A DNA stretch of 64,000 nt from Aedes albopictus (Eukaryota > Arthropoda > Insecta > Diptera > Culicidae): positions 343,182,263 through 343,246,262 of the forward strand of contig NC_085138.1 of the NCBI RefSeq assembly GCF_035046485.1, read 5' to 3'. Positions 22,137 through 32,094 of this stretch are shown here, one piece after another. A program made the position numbers and the translations under genes. Under the pieces are notes generated by a model. The model worked only from the letters and a program-made list of their open reading frames with translations. It ran no database searches and was not told the DNA's origin. Every line of letters starts with the position of its first letter. Positions within the stretch are counted from its first letter, which is position 1.

Positions 22137-22697
22137 TTTGACAGGCGGTCGTGGATACTACCTACCTCCTGAGACGTCATTCTGTCATCGTGATAGATCG
22201 TAATGACTAAGCATTATTATGCATTGCATCTGAACTGATTTATTTATATTGAATATCAAAAGTAATCGAATTTGTAAAATTAGTTTAAATTTATTAATAT
22301 TGTTTGCCGGTTCACGAATTAGAAGTATGTAGGTATTAAGGTACGAACAAGTGATTGAATTTATATGAACAATATTTTCGTAGGTAGCCTATAGGCAGCC
22401 GTTACACCTACTAGTGGAGAGAATTTATATAGCCCAAGCTGATAGTACTATACAGTAAGCTAGATCTCGACTGCTTAATACGTGCATATTACGACCTTAG
22501 TTCAGGAGGTCTAGCAGACCGAATACTTAAGGTTGATATTAGGACAGGACATTCGGAAAGTCCACTGAATTGTAAGTAGAGTAGCTACGATCTTATACAT
22601 GTTCCTTTCCATAACCGCAAACATATTTTCAGCTTTGAAGCACCTTCTAATAAACCGCTTTCGAACATCAGTGCGAACTTTTTGTCCTGTATCAACA
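22093..22697 (+). repeat. BEL/Pao 3' LTR
   Basis: 605 bp, identical to the 5' LTR except G at 22560. It contains the polyprotein stop at 22134-22136 and is followed by the TSD copy ACTTC. Confidence 0.95.
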
Positions 22698-22905
22698 ACT
22701 TCCTTACCTATCCTCAATTGATCTGTATTCGGACGCGGCCAGCGCTGGTATTAAATACTCATTGAAAAGTATTGGGATGTCAGCATTTACACAATGGGGA
22801 GAAGGCTAGACCCAAGCACTATCTGTTGGTTCTTTGTGTAAATGCAGATGTCCTTGCTAAATATTACAGAGGAGCATCCGCGGGCGATCAATCATGCTCA
22901 TGCTC

Positions 22906-23227
22906 AATTGGGTTTTTAAATTTAGAAAAATTTAATGATTTTATATTTTTAAACGAAAGAGCACCTTTTTCTAAGCCTCTCCATGATTTATTTCAGATTT
23001 TTAGAACTTTGTTTTGATACCGAAAATCAATTTCAAAAAGATTTATTCAAATCACTTTTTGACAGCTGGGCAACTGCTTGACAAATCGCTCCCATACAAA
23101 CTTCAAATTGATTTTTAAATAGGTTCCCGGGCTCCAAAATTCATGAAAATTTGGATTTCAGCTCAGTTTGGCGTACAGATTCAGAATATGGAATTATTTA
23201 TCTCAACACCGCTAAAGAAGCTAATTG
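22906..23227 (+). repeat. dispersed AATTGG repeat, copy A (internally deleted)
   Basis: About 322 bp beginning AATTGGGTTTTTAAATTTAG and ending with GCTAATTG. It matches copies at 31471-31825 and 34697-35051, sharing AAATAGGTTCCCGGG and CATGAAAATTTGGATTTC. It lacks an internal segment of roughly 40 bp (the part with AAAATGCGACGAGGGGTGAT), apparently lost between two GACA direct repeats. Confidence 0.8.
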
Positions 23228-23864
23228 ACACAGCCCTTTAAGCGTTGTTTGCAGTTCAGAAGAAATTTTTCGGCCTATCTTGATGTATGGGAAATTCCTT
23301 GCCTGAATCGCCCAAAAACCCGTTTTTCTTCGATCACAGTACGCAGTTGCGAAGAAATGACAGTTCAAATGGCAGTCACCGTGGAAAGTTTCTGCCAGGA
23401 ATCGGTCAAGAAGTTTCTTGAGCGATTCCTTTCAAACACCAAACTAGGCTTTAAGAAAAAAACATCATATCTGATCAGAGTAAGAGTGTATCGGAACAGG
23501 TATTACCCGTTGCAAGAAAATAGAGAGCGAAAAAGGTGCAAAAACGCTAATAGACCTCCGCTGGTATGTTTAATCGTTATGATGTCTTCTACAATAAGTG
23601 CGCGAATTTGGCAAGGAATACTGCGCCGAAAACACCGAAATGATTTTTCTTAAGTGCCCCACACAATGCATACGTTTGCGTGTGCGTGACAGTAGTTTGA
23701 CACATTTCCCATGGGAAAACTGTCAAAAAAACGCAAACCTCGACGGAACGGACGCTATGTGTTTCAGGCTTTACAGGCGGAGATGTATGGGCGCTTGCGC
23801 GTACAAATTTTCGCGCAACGTCTAATAATATTTATGAGAAGATAAAAAAAGATAGAAAAATATA
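23228..23864. other. unassigned DNA
   Basis: Plus-strand frames at 23225-23653 and 23598-23825 have no recognisable domain. I see no repeat or gene. Confidence 0.3.
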
Positions 23865-23995
23865 AAAAAGGCTGTTACGCTAACCGCTGCTAACTGAACA
23901 GCAGTTGGACTAGACACGATTAATGACAGTTAGCGACGGATAAATGCAGATTTTTGCGGTTAACAAAGGAAAAGTGTCGTTCCCCCAGATTTATA
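23865..23995. repeat. degenerate copy of the 47021-47180 foldback element
   Basis: TTAGCGACGGATAAATGCAG and flanking words match the right half of the foldback MITE at about 47100-47175. The left half is poorly preserved here. Confidence 0.5.
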
Positions 23996-24001
23996 AATCT
24001 A

Positions 24002-24923
24002 TACACGCTCGTTGAAAACTACTCTAAAGTGAGTCGTTTTCGACTCACTTCGGCACAAAGTGGAACAGCTCAAAATAGAGTAAACGGGCAGTTACTCACT
24101 TTAGAGTAATTTGGATTTTTTTTTAAATTAGAGTAACTCTTACTCAGTTTTATTTTATTTCAATTTAGCAGACTGAGTAGAAAGTTACTCACTTTTACAA
24201 ATTTATTTTGATTGTTTTTCTGATTGAAAAAGTTACCGGAATCTTAAATGAAATATCAAATACACATATTTTATTGAGTAATATTACATAATATAAAGTA
24301 AAGTAGCTAACTTAATAACAATACATCATTAATATAATTGATCTTAGATGCATCTTAGAGGCGCAGATTGGGTTACAGTTGGGGGCATCCGGAAGTTGTC
24401 TTTCGAGAGTTGATATTTTCCAGTAATTCAGTAGATCCTAATTACCAGCGTACCGGCTACCGATTCGCGATTCCGTCCCGAGCAGCCTGCTATGGCAGCA
24501 TCCGATCGATGAACCTCATTTTTCCGAAGAGCTCCTTTCTCAAAGATTTTGTTGTTTTCGAGACCTGATGTGCCAATGAAAAACATGTTAAATTTATTTT
24601 GATTTCCTACAAGTTACCAACATACTTACTTTCCATTATCAGTTATCATAGAATCTATGCGAAAAACAACACATTTAGTTACTGAAATAAGGAAAACTAA
24701 ACCAAGAATTAAATGTTCTGAAAAAATGTAATTTTATTGCTTAGTCTCAACCGTTAAACTGTTCGAGAAAACTCAAAAGTGAGTGAAGCGTAATTTTATT
24801 CCTGGATGAGTTGAAAACAACTCTCTTTCATAAAATGAAGTTACTCTCTTTTGACAGCTAGTTCGAAAGTACAAAAGTGAGTCGAAAACGACTCACTTTA
24901 GAGTAGTTTTCAACGAGCGTGTA
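24002..24923. repeat. TIR element with CACGCTCGTTGAAAAC ends
   Basis: Element 24004-24921 (918 bp). Inverted repeats of about 38 bp start CACGCTCGTTGAAAACTACT and are flanked by TA at 24002-24003 and 24922-24923. Words like AAAGTGAGT (ACTCTAAAGTGAGTCG) recur as subterminal repeats. No transposase is recognised in it. Confidence 0.8.
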
Positions 24924-25026
24924 GATGATGTTGCGTTCCGCTGCGAAAGCGCTCGACACTCGAATGGCAATTTGTTTCAGTGCACGTTGTGGAACATGTT
25001 TCCAAGGGCATGGCATAAATTCTTGC

Positions 25027-25442
25027 CCCAGCAGCAGTGTTGCCACAGGTACAGATTATTCTGTAAAAGTACAGATTTTTTTCAGCTTTTTGGTACAGAT
25101 TCTGTACGGTACAGATTACAGATTTTCAGCAAAAGGTACAGAATGGTACAGATTTTTTTGAATTTCAGAAAAAATCATTAAAATTCAAATTAAAAACATT
25201 TTTAATACTGATATTTTTGTTTTAAAGTTCAGAAATTGGTAACAGTATACTCCAATCAAGTGTTTTTCATAGTTTAGCCTGAATGTAATGCTCTTTTTTT
25301 TATGTATTTCAAGCGATTTTAAATCGAATGTGGTTCAAATTTGGTACAGATTTTGGGTACAGATTTTTCGAATGTCTGGTACAGATAAAAAAGATTTTTG
25401 AGCCTCCGGTACAGATAAAAATGTGGCAACATTGCCCAGCAG
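25027..25442. repeat. hAT-like MITE just upstream of NRDE2
   Basis: Element 25035-25434 (400 bp) with ends CAGTGTTGCCAC and GTGGCAACATTG, and perfect 8-bp TSDs CCCAGCAG at 25027-25034 and 25435-25442. The interior repeats GGTACAGATT many times. It ends 120 bp before the NRDE2 start codon, so it lies in the promoter or 5' UTR. Confidence 0.88.
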
Positions 25443-25554
25443 CGAAAGGGTGTTGTAAACAAAAACGAGTGAAACTCGTAAACGTAAAAGTTGTAATTTT
25501 CACCATTACTTTTGATAAATTCGATTTATTTCGCTGCAACTGAAAAGTTTAAAG

Positions 25555-28494
25555 ATGTCCCTCTTCCCAGCTTATTCAGCCGGTGTGACATCCAGCATCG
25601 TCCAAGGTAGGTCAACATTGTCTCGTAATTCAAAACGAAAAATCCCTAATCCCATCTTTCCCGCAACTTCATCAGTACCGGCCAAACCGAGCGACCTTGC
25701 GTGGTTAACGAACCAGAGTTTCATTGCGATTCCCACCGGTGGTGGTGGCACTTCGGAAAAGGTTGACGGTGATGATGATGGTGGTGGTGCGTCGTCGGAA
25801 CGGGAAGAAGGTGATTCGAGTCGCAGGGACAGGAGCCACACAGCGCATAAACGGAAAAAGAAGCACCACCACCGGAAGAAAGGGGGAAAGCGTCACCGGA
25901 AGCGAGCGAGCAGTGGCAGTGGTAGTGGTTCGGATGTCGTTGCGGAGGAGGTGAGCCGAGCGGATGTGAAGGTGTCGGAGCATGATTATTACACGGATGT
26001 GGAGGCATTGAGGATTTACCTGACGGTGGAGACGCTTTATAGGCCGGCTTGTCCGCGGTATAAGTTGGGGCCTTATCGGTTCCGGCAAGGTGTGGGGCAT
26101 AGGTCGAGAGGGAAGGCGCAGAGATATTTTAGGCACTTCCGGAAGTGGCGGGAGGAAGGTGACGGAGAGGGAAAGCTGGATGGTACGTCGACGGGGGATA
26201 AGGAGATGGAATTGGAGAAGGCCGCCAAGAGGGATTCATCGGTGGAGAAATGGCTTGAGTATTACCGGTACAAAAGGGATCACCCGAGGCACTACGATAG
26301 CTATCAGAACCACAAGGCAGAATTGGCAATTGTGGAGCGGGCTATGCAGCGGCATCCGGATGACGAAGATCTGCTGGGACTGTATCTGGAGGGCATTGTG
26401 AAGGTCCACCCGACAGACGAGGTGCTGGAGTTGATCCAAAAGCAGATCAAATTGGACAATACGAATGTCCAGCTTTGGGATGCACTGATAGCCAATAAGC
26501 AATCCTCGATGGCCCAGTGCATAGCGCCGAATGTTCTAAAGCTGTACGAGAAGAGTATCAGGGCGCTGTTTCTGGCCAAAAGGAGCGATGAGGTGATGTT
26601 GAAGTTCTTTAAGAAATGCGCGATCTTCTGTAGGCAGGCCGGATTGTGGGAGCAGTTCTTCGCGCTTGTTCAGCTCACTATCAGCATGAATGTGAGCACA
26701 AACTTTGCTAGTGGGAAGCCTTTATTTGCATCACCGGAACAGTACGGCCAGTTGGTTGAGTATGAGGAGCTGATCCTAAAGTCTGGGCTTCCGATGAACG
26801 AGATTTGGTTGAGAGTTGAAAAATTGCGATCCGCATTCCATTTTCTGCCTTTCCAGGGGTCTCAGATGTGTAGTGACCCGCAGCGAATGGTCCTTCAGGA
26901 GGACATAATAGGCTTCGTCTACCCATTGATCAACAAGGAGTATGCCTTCGATCTAGTGATCTTGATCCTGAAAATGATGAAGTACCCATTTGAAAGCTGT
27001 TCCTTCGAGAGCTGTTCGTTTTTCCAACCGGAAGCGTACGAATCGGACCATTCCGAGCAGATTTTGCCGCTCTTTTTACACCTGACCAGGGATCGAAAAG
27101 TCGATCCGATCGTTTTGAACTTGATCAAGGAATTGAGTACGCCCCCGTCCTTCATCAACACGAACCTGGCGTTCGAATCGTACCTGGACGTAATGAGGGA
27201 ATTCCTGGTGTCCGCCGCGGAACACTTCTCCGATGCCAAGAACATTATCCTTCTACTTCTATATCTAAGATTGGAGAGGATTCTTCTGGCGTTCGATAGA
27301 AACGCCGGCCCTCTGACTGATCAACGCAAAAAAGCGACTCGAACTCGCGTCAAAAACCTTCTCAAGAAGAGCAGATACCAGAACAACCTTAACTTCTACA
27401 TCGAATACGGACTGATCGAGTACGAGATGGAAGGTATGGGACCAGACTGCCTCAAAATCTTCAACACTTCGGTACAGGTGTTCTGCGCGCAAGACGACTT
27501 TATGGATGATAATGATCTCTTTAGTCTGGTTTTGAAATTTGTTGAAGTTCTCCTGAAGGAGGATCGCAGGAATCAAGCGATAGCGATCATGACCAAACTC
27601 GCTCTCAATCCCAGAACCATTAGTTTCGATTCAACGGATGATGTTTCGGATCCTTCCAAACTCTTAGCACTTCAAAAGTTTAACGATCGAGTCACCCGAT
27701 CTCTGAATGTGGATTGCCACGCCGAGCACATGCCCGTTGAGCGGTACTTTGTCACAAGTCCCCTAGCCAATAACATCAGAGCCTATCTCTACTATCTGTC
27801 CCTGATCAAGTCCAAAGCGGAAACGATCAAACGCATCGATGGGTTCCTGTTCCACTTCAACGACCTCGGCGATCCGACCCATAGGTTCATCCGAGAGCAA
27901 ATCTACGAAATTTTTCTGAAGATCCTCGAATTCCGCCTGGACGAGTTCACCAACGATCACTTCCTCCAGGTGATCGATCGAGTTCTGCACGAATTTCCCG
28001 AAAATCTAACCGCCATCCGGATGTGCAGCTTCTCGGAATCCCTGACGTGGTTCCAAATTCGGACCATTCTCGGCAAACATCTGACCACCAAATCGATCCT
28101 CCTGATGGTCACTTCCGCTCGCATCCGCACTCTCTACACCAAGGATGAAGCAGATAAAACCGACGACCAAGTCTACAAACGAAGAACCCTCAACCTTCTG
28201 AAGCACTCCCTCCGGAGGGATTCGCCCCTCCGGCAGAACGCCCTTCTCTGGCGGCTGTACATACGGGAGCTGTTCGACCAACCAGCCCTCCCTCAGGGAG
28301 GGAACAACGTGCTAGAACAGTGCAAACGCACACTGTATCTGGCGCTGGAGGCGTGTCCGTGGAACAAAATGCTCTACCTGGATGGGGCGTTCTTTGCGCC
28401 GCAGGAACTGTCCCAGCTGCTTGATCTGCTGATGGAAAAACAACTGCGGATACACGCCATCCCGGAGGAGCTGGAGATACTGCGGGATGAGTAG
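25555..28494 (+). CDS. NRDE2: NRDE2, nuclear exosome/MTR4-associated protein
   Basis: NRDE2 family proteins act in the nucleus: the worm protein in nuclear RNAi, the human one as a partner of the helicase MTR4 in splicing and RNA decay. The start MSLFPAYSAG and later DLAWLTNQSF match the family N-terminus (human MALFPAF...ELDWLSNPSF). A basic His/Lys/Arg stretch (residues about 95-125) looks like a nuclear localisation signal. Residues about 142-185 (EHDYYTDVEALRIYL...YRPACPRYKLG) correspond to the conserved linker before the helical repeats. From residue 232 on (WLEYYRYKRDHPRHY, ERAMQRHPDDEDLLGLYL) the protein is made of HAT/TPR-like helices. Unspliced length is 979 aa, near the family size. 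A 69-bp segment at 25607-25675 has good splice signals; its removal leaves 956 aa in frame and brings DLAWL nearer the N-terminus, as in relatives. Confidence 0.9.
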   Translation: MSLFPAYSAGVTSSIVQGRSTLSRNSKRKIPNPIFPATSSVPAKPSDLAWLTNQSFIAIPTGGGGTSEKVDGDDDGGGASSEREEGDSSRRDRSHTAHKRKKKHHHRKKGGKRHRKRASSGSGSGSDVVAEEVSRADVKVSEHDYYTDVEALRIYLTVETLYRPACPRYKLGPYRFRQGVGHRSRGKAQRYFRHFRKWREEGDGEGKLDGTSTGDKEMELEKAAKRDSSVEKWLEYYRYKRDHPRHYDSYQNHKAELAIVERAMQRHPDDEDLLGLYLEGIVKVHPTDEVLELIQKQIKLDNTNVQLWDALIANKQSSMAQCIAPNVLKLYEKSIRALFLAKRSDEVMLKFFKKCAIFCRQAGLWEQFFALVQLTISMNVSTNFASGKPLFASPEQYGQLVEYEELILKSGLPMNEIWLRVEKLRSAFHFLPFQGSQMCSDPQRMVLQEDIIGFVYPLINKEYAFDLVILILKMMKYPFESCSFESCSFFQPEAYESDHSEQILPLFLHLTRDRKVDPIVLNLIKELSTPPSFINTNLAFESYLDVMREFLVSAAEHFSDAKNIILLLLYLRLERILLAFDRNAGPLTDQRKKATRTRVKNLLKKSRYQNNLNFYIEYGLIEYEMEGMGPDCLKIFNTSVQVFCAQDDFMDDNDLFSLVLKFVEVLLKEDRRNQAIAIMTKLALNPRTISFDSTDDVSDPSKLLALQKFNDRVTRSLNVDCHAEHMPVERYFVTSPLANNIRAYLYYLSLIKSKAETIKRIDGFLFHFNDLGDPTHRFIREQIYEIFLKILEFRLDEFTNDHFLQVIDRVLHEFPENLTAIRMCSFSESLTWFQIRTILGKHLTTKSILLMVTSARIRTLYTKDEADKTDDQVYKRRTLNLLKHSLRRDSPLRQNALLWRLYIRELFDQPALPQGGNNVLEQCKRTLYLALEACPWNKMLYLDGAFFAPQELSQLLDLLMEKQLRIHAIPEELEILRDE
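25607..25675 (+). other. probable in-frame 69-bp intron in NRDE2
   Basis: CAAG|GTAGGT at the 5' end, CCCTAAT as a branch site near 25643-25649, and a pyrimidine-rich run to CAACTTCATCAG| at the 3' end. Length is a multiple of three and stop-free, so both spliced and retained forms keep the frame. The encoded 23 residues have no counterpart in the family that I know of. Confidence 0.65.
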
Positions 28495-28845
28495 TGAGTG
28501 GTTTTTGTTTAGTGGTTATCAGAATAGATTGTGTATAATACTCTATATGTGTTTATTTATTCCGGTAGAACATCAAATCCATGTTGCGACTAAAGTTTAA
28601 TTTTGTTGCATCTTCAAAATCGCAAAATGGAAAATTTCGTAAAATGGACTTTACTATTGAATAGGTAGTTTATACGGGGTGCTTTTCTAAGAGTATTGAA
28701 ATACACGGGGTTACCCCATTTGATGTAATGCGGTACCATACCATAAAGAAAAGCAAACTGATTATTATTCTGTCAATTGGACAGTGTCAATCGCCATTAT
28801 ATCGAATGGGGCACTTTCGATTTTCAAGTTGTTTAAATTCATAGT

Positions 28846-28851
28846 TTTATT
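28846..28851 (-). promoter_or_regulatory. candidate poly(A) signal, CtIP
   Basis: TTTATT on the plus strand is AATAAA on the minus strand, about 100 bp past the CtIP stop. Confidence 0.5.
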
Positions 28852-28887
28852 TCTTACCAAACATAATTCAAAAAGTAACCAGCTTTC

Positions 28888-28893
28888 AATAAA
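28888..28893 (+). promoter_or_regulatory. candidate poly(A) signal, NRDE2
   Basis: AATAAA about 390 bp after the NRDE2 stop and the first canonical hexamer on the plus strand. It lies beyond the CtIP signal, implying overlapping 3' UTRs. Confidence 0.45.
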
Positions 28894-28950
28894 CTCGAGT
28901 ATTGTCAGATAATGGCGGGAATGGCACACGTTCACCAATGATGGCTCCGG

Positions 28951-30668
28951 TCACATTTGGGTCGGAGTGAACTCCGGATTCCAGAACCCGGGCGGAGTAT
29001 CGTGGAGCTGTGCCAGTCGACACTCGCGGCAGTGCAGGGGCAGCTTACTGCGGGCCACATCCGCCGGCTGGCCACAGTTCAGCAAAAATTTAAACTGTCT
29101 CGTGCAGTCGAGGCAGCGTCGTGGTTCAGCTACCGCCGGAACCAAGGGTACTTTCATCGTTGGCTTCCGAAGCACATTGAAGTCCGATTTGGCCGCGAAG
29201 ATCTCTTCCTTTTTCACTTCCCGTTTGGGAGGTGGTCCCATCACGTTGAGCACCGATAGACGGGAGTTGTCGTCCTTCCGTCGTTCCTCCCGGATGGCCT
29301 TCATGAACAGGTCTTCCTTTTTCGGTTGCGTTTCTTCGATAGTGATGATTTCGTCCTGGGATGGTGGTTTCACGAATATGACACTACTGGTGCTGTCAGG
29401 GTCCTGCGTGTCTTTGGCCAGCACCGGGGACGGTTCCGCACACTTTGGTGGAGATTTTTTCTGCGTCAGAGGTTCTACTTTGACGCGAGATGCAGAAGGC
29501 GCCGCCGTTTTCAGTCGAGTCAGATCCTTTTCTGCTTCGGAGAAATAGGTTTGATCGATGTCAAAGTCCTCATCGCCCGGAGTGTCCTTCACCTTGGACC
29601 TCGGCGGGGCAATCAGTGTCGATTGCTCTTTCTTCTTGGCGCTCTTCAAGAACCGGGATCCGCTGAAGGCCGTTGCCGATGTTGGACTGGGTACAACAAA
29701 TTCATCAAAGTACGTTTCATCTTCATCGTCCGCAAAGGATTTGTTCATGCAGTCCTGGAACTTCAACTTGGTCTGTCTCATCCGGGTCCGGTTCAACAAG
29801 GAACCACCTTTCTTGGAACTGCTGGTCGGCGTCTTTCGGAATGTAGAATCCATCCTTCCGACGCTGCCGGGGGTCGTCTTCTTCGCCGTCCATTTCCCCG
29901 CCACAGGTGGAGGAACCACATTTTCCTGCTCCGAGCTCTTTGGCTTCGGAGTGGTCAACTTTTGGCGCAACGGAAGCAAAGCCGCCTGCTTGCTCGTTTC
30001 CGGTGATGTTTCAAAACTACTCGAGAACCGACTCAGCGACAGCATACTCTTCCTTTTCTTCTTGTCCCCTCCCGCTGGCTTGCCCTCTTCCTGTCCACCG
30101 AACAGCTCCACCCGAACCGGATCCCGTTTCGGCGGAGTCTTGGGAACATTGTCCGGAGCTTTCACCGGCGACAAAGGTTCCCTCCGTGATGGGCTCTGTG
30201 TCAGAGCGAAAAACGAATCCTCCGTATCCGGCAGGTTGTCGATGTTCTGATCAAGAACCGATCCGGATACCTCGGGGTTGCTCCGGTTGCGTGGAGTTTC
30301 CTCCTTCTGGACAACCGTCACCGATGAAGGCGAATCGAACGACTGAGCTTTCCGACGTTTGTGTGGCGAGGGCGATGGCTTGGGCTTCGGTTGCACCTTC
30401 AGCAGATCGAGCATTTCGTTGTATCCGGTGTTGAGCTCGGTCATAAGGGATTGCATACCTATTGGAGATACACATAAAACATGTTCAGAGAACGCCGTTT
30501 GAACACTGCCAAACCAGCAGACTTACACAAAACCGTTTGGATGACATTGTCGAACATCCGCAGGAACTTCTGATGCTTTTTTCGATGGTCTTCGCATTTT
30601 TCGATCAGGATTTCATGGTCACACATTTTGCAATTGTTTCCACTTTTTAATTTTACAACTATTTGCAT
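28951..30668 (-). CDS. CtIP: CtIP/Sae2-like DNA end resection factor
   Basis: CtIP (RBBP8) works with MRE11-RAD50-NBS1 to start 5' end resection at double-strand breaks. Exon 1 is 30668-30527 and exon 2 is 30458-28951, joined across a 68-bp intron (donor GTAAGT 30526-30521, acceptor AG 30460-30459, phase 1), giving 549 aa. The first ATG is chosen because it keeps a CxxC (C13, C16) that aligns with the zinc CxxC before the EEHMRKKQQEF helix of human CtIP (here EDHRKKHQKFL). Residues about 20-70 are helical. The middle is disordered and Ser/Pro/Lys-rich. The C-terminal Sae2 domain shows C496/C499, C524/C527 and HDTPPGFWNPEF, with T535 at the CDK site equivalent to human T847, then a T547-Q ATM/ATR-type site. 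The human C-x2-H pair is C-x2-C here. It is shorter than human CtIP (897 aa), as in other insects. Convergent with NRDE2. Confidence 0.82.
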
Positions 30669-31470
30669 CCAATCATGCTATGAAGAATATTTTACGAGCT
30701 TTTAATCACTTTTTTAAACTTTTAAACAACAAACTGCTCTAGAAAAAACACGAAATCGATGGCAGCGTGAAATGTTTTGACATGTGCTTGTTTTGAAATT
30801 TTGAGTTGTGCACTTCCGGAGTAATTCGCGAATAGGGCGTAACTGACAAAGCAATAACATTGCGAAAACAACAACCGAATTTGGCTGATACAATTTCAAT
30901 TCCTATTTAAGGGTAATTCAGAGGAATTCAACATGAACAAGCTTAGTTGACACAATTCTGGCACATTTTCTTGATTTTCTAATAAAACAGTACGAATTTG
31001 TTAAATTTTGCACTAAAAATTGCATTTATTTAATTACGCCTGAATTGATACCTAAGAATGCTAATTTCGCCCAATACTATGCGCCTCGAATCGATATCAT
31101 TTTCAGAATCGCCTTTTATTATTCGCCTTGTTTATGATTTTGACAGAATTTCGCCATTTGCTTTCGCCGTGTTTACGTTTTGATTTCAGTTTCGCCGTCT
31201 ACTATCGCCGTGTTTACGTGTTGATTTCAGTTTCGCCTTTCACTTTCGTAAACAAAACACCAAACAAAACAAAGGAGTAGAAGGCGTAATTCTTGTTTTT
31301 GTTCGTTTGGAATAGAATGGAATTACGCCTTTCACTCAATCAGTGATTTTCAATAGTTAGAAAAGTGATATCAAGGAAACTTTGTGAGCATTTAGAAGAC
31401 AAATCTAGCATCTTTTCACTCCTGCAATTACTCAAATTGTGTACATTTTGTTGGTTACGGCTTTTTCGCT
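30669..31470. other. CtIP upstream region; short tandem duplication
   Basis: Holds the presumed CtIP promoter, with no clear TATA box. At about 31163-31235 a 41-bp period is repeated: TCGCCGTGTTTACGT followed by TTGATTTCAGTTTCGCC occurs twice. No gene recognised. Confidence 0.4.
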
Positions 31471-31825
31471 AATTGGGTTTTTAAATTTAGAAAAATGTAT
31501 TGTTTTTTCCATTTCATACGAAAGATCATCTTTTTCTGAGCCACTATGATTTTTTTTAAATTTTTAGAACTTTATTTTGGTGCCTAAAATTAATTTCAAA
31601 GAGATTTTTTGAAATCATCTTTTGACAGCTGAGCAACTGCTTGACAGCTCCGCCCAGTACAAAATGCGACGAGGGGTGATCCGACAAATCGCTCCCATAC
31701 AAACTTCAAATTGATTTTTAAATAGGTTCCCGGGCACCAAAATTCATGAAAATTTGGATTTCGGCTCAGTTTGGCATGCAGATTCCGAATATGGAATTAT
31801 CTCAACACCGCTAAAGAAGCCAATT
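31471..31825 (+). repeat. dispersed AATTGG repeat, copy B
   Basis: 355 bp beginning AATTGGGTTTTTAAATTTAG and ending GCCAATT. Full-length relative of copy C, with the segment missing in copy A. The ends form only a 6-bp inverted repeat, and no TSD is visible. Confidence 0.8.
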
Positions 31826-32094
31826 ATTACGGACTTGTGGAACATGTTCGAGGGGTAGGACAACATGGCCAACCGGCTGCGATAAGTGCACTTATCAATA
31901 AGTTGATTCAACCAAGAGGTTCAATCTTTTCCGATATGGACCAGTAGGTCTGTGCCAATAAGGGAGAGAAAAAAAAGGTTCAATCTTTCCTTCAACTTCA
32001 TCAAGAAACACAATTTGATGGAAATATTGCTAAATGTATTTCATTCATTTTTATTGAGGAGAACATGGATGATAATGTTGAATCTTGATATAAA

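Larger units (their letters stand above)
15411..22702 (+). mobile_element. complete BEL/Pao LTR retrotransposon
   Basis: Two 605-bp LTRs (15416-16020 and 22093-22697, TG...CA ends) flank one uninterrupted polyprotein frame. The insertion duplicated ACTTC (15411-15415 and 22698-22702). By eye the LTRs differ at one base only (C at 15883, G at 22560), so the insertion is very recent. A purine-rich tract at 22083-22092 precedes the 3' LTR and can act as the polypurine tract. No envelope-like frame is present. Structure and domain order assign it to BEL/Pao. Confidence 0.95.

Noticed and set aside
29326..30250. Long plus-strand frames opposite CtIP
   Set aside because: Mirror frames of a Ser/Pro/Lys-rich coding exon, with no domain or splice structure of their own.
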